DNA from: Chryseobacterium turcicum
GTDB lineage: Bacteria > Bacteroidota > Bacteroidia > Flavobacteriales > Weeksellaceae
Assembly: GCF_021010565.1 (NCBI RefSeq)
Contig: NZ_JAJNAY010000001.1
Location: forward strand, 372,001-436,000
DNA: 64,000 nt
Direction: 5' to 3'
Positions 60,951-64,000 of this stretch are shown in pieces. The notes under the pieces were generated by a model that was given only the letters and a program-made list of their open reading frames with translations, did no database searches and had not been told where the DNA came from. The position numbers were made by a program, and so were the translations under genes. The stretch's first letter is position 1. Each line of letters begins with the position of its first letter.

Positions 60951-61306
60951 TATTTTCTTGGATAGAATTTTAATGGCAAATCCTTTAGTACATAACAAAA
61001 AAGCTTAAAATGTCTTTTAACCGCAAAAGAACCAAAAGAAATGATTGAAAAAAAAAGACATTCAAAAGTTTATAAAATGTAATTTTTTCACTTTATCACT
61101 TGTTTTTGTTAGCTTTTGGACAACTTTCCATTATAAAATCTTTTGTCACTTTTGCGGTTAAAAAATGTCATGTACTTAAGTCAAATCCTTATTTTTACCA
61201 ATCAATTAAGAGTTTTCAAATATGGTTTTGAAAATAAATAATAATATATTTTTTATTATGTTGAATTTCAGTCCATCAACTGTCAACTAAAAACTATCAA
61301 CAAATT
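60951..61306. other. 356 bp intergenic region before asnB
   Basis: It contains a long inverted repeat (61015-61038 and 61140-61163) and a CCATCAACTGTCAACTA word (about 61271-61289) that recurs in the rtcB-prfH gap. No gene was seen. Confidence 0.7.
61015..61163. repeat. inverted repeat with TTAACCGCAAAAG arms
   Basis: TTTTAACCGCAAAAG-aac-CAAAAG (61015-61038) is the reverse complement of CTTTTG-tca-CTTTTGCGGTTAAAA (61140-61163) except for the 3 nt centre, with a 101 bp loop. A third, solo arm lies at 9297-9322. Confidence 0.75.
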
Positions 61307-63208
61307 ATGTGTGGAATCTGCGGTTATTATTCATTCAGGAAAGAAATTTCGTCTAAAAATATTTTAGAGATGAATAATGCAATTCGCCATCGCGGTCCGG
61401 ATGATGAAGGGTTTTGGATTTCTGATGGTTTTTATGGTAAATCTTTCTCCGGCAACGATTCGATCGCAAAAATAAAAGAAATTTTTCCCGTATTAAACGA
61501 ACCTTCTTCGAAAATTGCTTTAGGTTTTCGTAGACTTTCAATTGTAGATTTGTCTGAAAAAGGGCATCAACCGATGCTTTCAGATGATGAAAAATTGACA
61601 ATTACCTTCAATGGTGAGATTTATAATTTTAAAAAAATACGGAAAGAGCTTGAAGGTTTAGGTTTTCGTTTTAATAGCAATTCTGATACAGAAGTTATCC
61701 TGAAATCTTACGAAGAGTGGGGGGCTGAAATGTTTTCTAAATTCGATGGGATGTTTGCGATTGCTTTAATCGATTTAAACAAGCAAAAAATCATTTTAGC
61801 GAGAGATAGAGTGGGCTTAAAGCCGCTTTTTTATTTTAAAAATAACAATGCTTTAGTTTGGGCTTCCGAAATAAAATCGCTTTTGAAAAATGAATACATC
61901 AGACCGGAAATTAATTGGAATGGAGTGTACACGAATTTCCTTTTTCAAACTACTTTGGCTCCGGAGACGTGTTTTCAGAATATATTTTCGTTAGAACCCG
62001 CTTCTTTTTTAGTTTTAGATTTAAATGATTTCTCAACTTCAAAACAATCGTATTGGAATTTTCCTATTCAAAGAAATGAAAATATTACCGAACAAGAAGC
62101 CGTTGCAAAAGTAGATGAATTACTTTCTGAAAGTGTGAAAGAGCAACTTTTTGCCGATGTTCCGATAACAAGTATGATGAGTGGCGGAATAGATTCTACG
62201 CTGATTACGGCGAAAGCCAAACCGTTTAAAAATGATATCAACGCGTTCACCATTTCTTATCAGTTTTCGGAAAGTGAAGTGAAAAATGCTTCTTTAATGG
62301 CTGAAAAAATTGACATTCAGCATGAGGTGAAAAAAGTTTCTGATGAAGAGATTTTAAACCAATTAAAAGAAAATATTCAACATTTTGAAGAGCCTTACAG
62401 CAGTCTTGAGGTATTGATGAATGCTGCTGAATTTGCGAAAAATGAAGGTTTTAAAGTTGTTTTAAGCGGAAATGGTGCTGATGAACTTTTTGCGGGATAT
62501 TCACATTCTTTGAAGCTTAATAAATGGCTTTCGATGAGAAAGTTTAATGCTGTCCGTCATTTTATTTTCACCAATGATGATTTTTCAAGAAAAGTAAAAA
62601 ACTATTTTTCTCAAGACGATATGCTTGATTTTTTCAGACAAAGTCAGGTCGGGATGAAGCCTTTTGAGGCTAAAAATGTGTTTTCAAAAGATGTTTTTAA
62701 TTTTATTCAAACCAATTTAAAAAGCAAAAAATTATCTGAAAGCAAAGATTATCAAGGACTTTTTGAATATGATATGAAATATTCTCTGTCTTCGCATCAT
62801 GTTTTCAGAGATGATTTGAGTGCGATGAAGTATGGTGTAGAATTCCGATATCCTTATTTGAGCAACGATTTGATTGATTATGTTTCTTCTTTGCCGGAAA
62901 AATTACGGTACAACGGAATTCAGAATAAGCCGCTTTTAAGAAAAGTTGCCGAAAAATATCTTCCATCAGAAATTTTAAAAATGCCAAAGCGCGGATTTTC
63001 TTTTCCATTGGCTCATTTCATTAAAACCGAACCAAAAGTAAGAGCATTTATCATTGAAAATTTGAATAACCTTAAAAAACGCAATTTTGTCAATGCTGAA
63101 GTGATTGATGAATGGTGGAATCATCAAAAAAGTGAGTATGATTGTGTAAAAATCTGGCAATTGGTTACTTTTGAGCTTTGGTATCAGAAATATTTTGAAA
63201 ATCACTAA
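61307..63208 (+). CDS. asnB: asparagine synthase (glutamine-hydrolysing) type protein
   Basis: A 633-residue AsnB-type amidotransferase. Cys2 in MCGICGYY is the glutaminase nucleophile; RHRGPDDEG and NGEIYNF follow. The synthetase half has the pyrophosphate loop SGGIDSTLI and LSGNGADELFAGY. AsnB-like enzymes of this length often sit in surface-polysaccharide clusters and amidate sugar acids; the glycosyltransferase-flippase neighbourhood fits that role. Housekeeping asparagine synthesis is the alternative. Confidence 0.92.
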   Translation: MCGICGYYSFRKEISSKNILEMNNAIRHRGPDDEGFWISDGFYGKSFSGNDSIAKIKEIFPVLNEPSSKIALGFRRLSIVDLSEKGHQPMLSDDEKLTITFNGEIYNFKKIRKELEGLGFRFNSNSDTEVILKSYEEWGAEMFSKFDGMFAIALIDLNKQKIILARDRVGLKPLFYFKNNNALVWASEIKSLLKNEYIRPEINWNGVYTNFLFQTTLAPETCFQNIFSLEPASFLVLDLNDFSTSKQSYWNFPIQRNENITEQEAVAKVDELLSESVKEQLFADVPITSMMSGGIDSTLITAKAKPFKNDINAFTISYQFSESEVKNASLMAEKIDIQHEVKKVSDEEILNQLKENIQHFEEPYSSLEVLMNAAEFAKNEGFKVVLSGNGADELFAGYSHSLKLNKWLSMRKFNAVRHFIFTNDDFSRKVKNYFSQDDMLDFFRQSQVGMKPFEAKNVFSKDVFNFIQTNLKSKKLSESKDYQGLFEYDMKYSLSSHHVFRDDLSAMKYGVEFRYPYLSNDLIDYVSSLPEKLRYNGIQNKPLLRKVAEKYLPSEILKMPKRGFSFPLAHFIKTEPKVRAFIIENLNNLKKRNFVNAEVIDEWWNHQKSEYDCVKIWQLVTFELWYQKYFENH

Positions 63209-63229
63209 ACTTATTTTTCATTAATAATT

Positions 63230-63237
63230 TATCTTTG
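63230..63237 (+). promoter_or_regulatory. -7 promoter element next to a lipoprotein start
   Basis: TATCTTTG ends 5 nt before the ATG at 63243. No -33 box at the right distance was seen. Confidence 0.4.
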
Positions 63238-63242
63238 TAAGA

Positions 63243-63749
63243 ATGAAGAAATTATTTCTTGTTTTAACGCTTATCAGTATCACGCTTCTCAGCTGCGGAA
63301 GTGATGAAGATTCTCTGCAGAAAATAGACCAGCTTTTAAATCTTTATATTAAAGATTCTTCTGGAAAAGACTTACTAAAACCTACGGAAATTGGTTCTTA
63401 CACTGGGATTTCTTTTATTGATAGATTAGCAGAAAAAGATAACGTAAGTGTAAGCTACAACCGAAAAATGCTTGCCGATTCTACCTATTACCTTGAATAT
63501 CTTGCTGGGGCTACAAGACAATTTGTAGAAGATGATTCTGATGGAAATAAAATTTATAAATCTGAAATTCAGGTTTCTTTAACGAAGAAAATATCAGATA
63601 CACAGAATGCACCTATTGTTCAGGATAAACTTGAAATATTTTATCGTTCCTCTCCGAATGTTTTTGAAGTTTCGAGAGTGCTTTATAATAACCAATTGGT
63701 ATTTACAAAAGTTCCCGACCAGCCAAATGTGGCTACAATCATAAAATAA
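63243..63749 (+). CDS. lipoprotein of unknown function
   Basis: A 168-residue lipoprotein with signal MKKLFLVLTLISITLLSC. The mature part is mostly predicted strand with acidic patches (VEDDSDGNKIY) and no recognised family motif. It lies 34 bp after asnB but has its own -7 element. No partner can be named. Confidence 0.7.
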   Translation: MKKLFLVLTLISITLLSCGSDEDSLQKIDQLLNLYIKDSSGKDLLKPTEIGSYTGISFIDRLAEKDNVSVSYNRKMLADSTYYLEYLAGATRQFVEDDSDGNKIYKSEIQVSLTKKISDTQNAPIVQDKLEIFYRSSPNVFEVSRVLYNNQLVFTKVPDQPNVATIIK

Positions 63750-63765
63750 TCTTAAATTTGCACGA

Positions 63766-63838
63766 ACGGTTCAAAGTTCGGGGTTCAAAGTTCAATGCAA
63801 CTCAACCTTAAACCTTAAACTTTTAAACATTAAACATT
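63766..63838. repeat. GGTTCAAAGTTC and CCTTAAA word repeats before serS
   Basis: GGTTCAAAGTTC occurs twice (63767-63778 and 63782-63793), then CCTTAAACCTTAAAC and AAACATTAAACATT direct repeats up to the serS start. It is simple-word sequence with no tRNA fold. Confidence 0.5.
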
Positions 63839-63839
63839 T

Positions 63840-64000
63840 ATGTTACAGGTTAATTTTTTGCGCGACAATAAAGAACGCGTTTTAGAAGGTCTTCAAAAAA
63901 GACAATTCAAGAATCTTGAGTTGGTAGACGAGGCTATCGTTACCGATGAAGAAAGGAAAAAAATTCAGTTTGAATTAGATTCACAACTTTCCGAAATCAA
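63840..64000 (+). CDS. serS: seryl-tRNA synthetase, 5' part (3' end outside window)
   Basis: 53 codons are visible before the window ends. The N-terminus MLQVNFLRDNKERVLEGLQK and the helical continuation (QFKNLELVDEAIVTDEERKK) match the coiled-coil tRNA-binding arm that opens SerS. The catalytic core lies beyond the edge. The ATG begins at 63840. Confidence 0.9.
   Translation, partial: MLQVNFLRDNKERVLEGLQKRQFKNLELVDEAIVTDEERKKIQFELDSQLSEI

Noticed and set aside
63767..63793. tRNA-like GGTTCAAAGTTC motif
   Set aside because: It repeats twice in simple-word sequence and no cloverleaf with acceptor and anticodon stems can be drawn.
1..64000. CRISPR arrays, prophage or integrative element
   Set aside because: No regularly spaced repeats, integrase, phage structural genes or conjugation genes were seen; the only mobile DNA recognised is the IS and the MITE.

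Overview
The window is AT-rich DNA from a member of the Bacteroidota, most likely a Chryseobacterium-like flavobacterium (Weeksellaceae). The evidence is the gene content (DUF4251, DUF4349, DUF502, MlaE/F/D and AI-2E families, tryptophanase), lipoproteins with short S-C lipoboxes, very few Shine-Dalgarno sequences, and upstream -7 elements of the Bacteroidota type TAnnTTTG. The genus is inferred; no rRNA or tRNA gene was recognised. The left edge cuts an acyltransferase gene and the right edge cuts serS.

Layout. 1-3.7 kb: acyltransferase end, miaE, a DUF502 membrane protein, tryptophanase. 3.8-9.7 kb: a sugar dehydrogenase lipoprotein divergent from a BlaI/M56 sensor pair, then uvrB and a VOC protein. 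9.8-12.7 kb: a leftward four-gene membrane operon (two paralogous membrane proteins, an AI-2E family transporter, DUF3820). 12.7-21.99 kb: pabB-pabC, menD, an isopenicillin N synthase-like oxygenase, prolyl oligopeptidase and a large methylmalonyl-CoA mutase. 22-25.9 kb: a leftward lipoprotein/ABC ATPase/permease operon. 25.9-29.4 kb: a self-contained leader-peptide/terminator unit, a repeat-packed 560 bp stretch, then rtcB-prfH-TPR, an RNA and ribosome repair operon. 29.4-33.6 kb: a tandemly duplicated lipoprotein gene, one copy split by an intact IS1595-family element, then a dipeptide epimerase-like enzyme, two small cytochrome c lipoproteins and a 155 bp MITE whose ends resemble those of the IS. 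33.7-51 kb: meaB, an M48 protease, mlaFE, an initiating sugar transferase, queE, folD, a ParE-type toxin-antitoxin pair, pgi, a DUF4349 lipoprotein, an acyl-CoA dehydrogenase, DoxX, a second AI-2E protein and lon. 51.2-58.4 kb: a PpiD-like chaperone, mlaD, an HdrD-like Fe-S pair and a GT-C-like membrane protein. 58.5-63.7 kb: glycosyltransferase, flippase, asnB and a lipoprotein. serS begins at 63840.

Most of the window is chromosomal housekeeping and envelope biology. The points that stand out are the attenuator-like leader upstream of the rtcB-prfH-TPR operon, the precise IS insertion and its probable MITE relative, a BlaI-type operator laid over a -7 promoter element, several genes whose -7 element lies only 4-5 nt from the start codon (candidate leaderless mRNAs), and a dense population of palindromic intergenic repeats.

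All functional calls come from reading motifs by eye; no database search was run. Starts were moved inward from the longest open frame wherever a signal peptide, a family N-terminus or a promoter argued for it.
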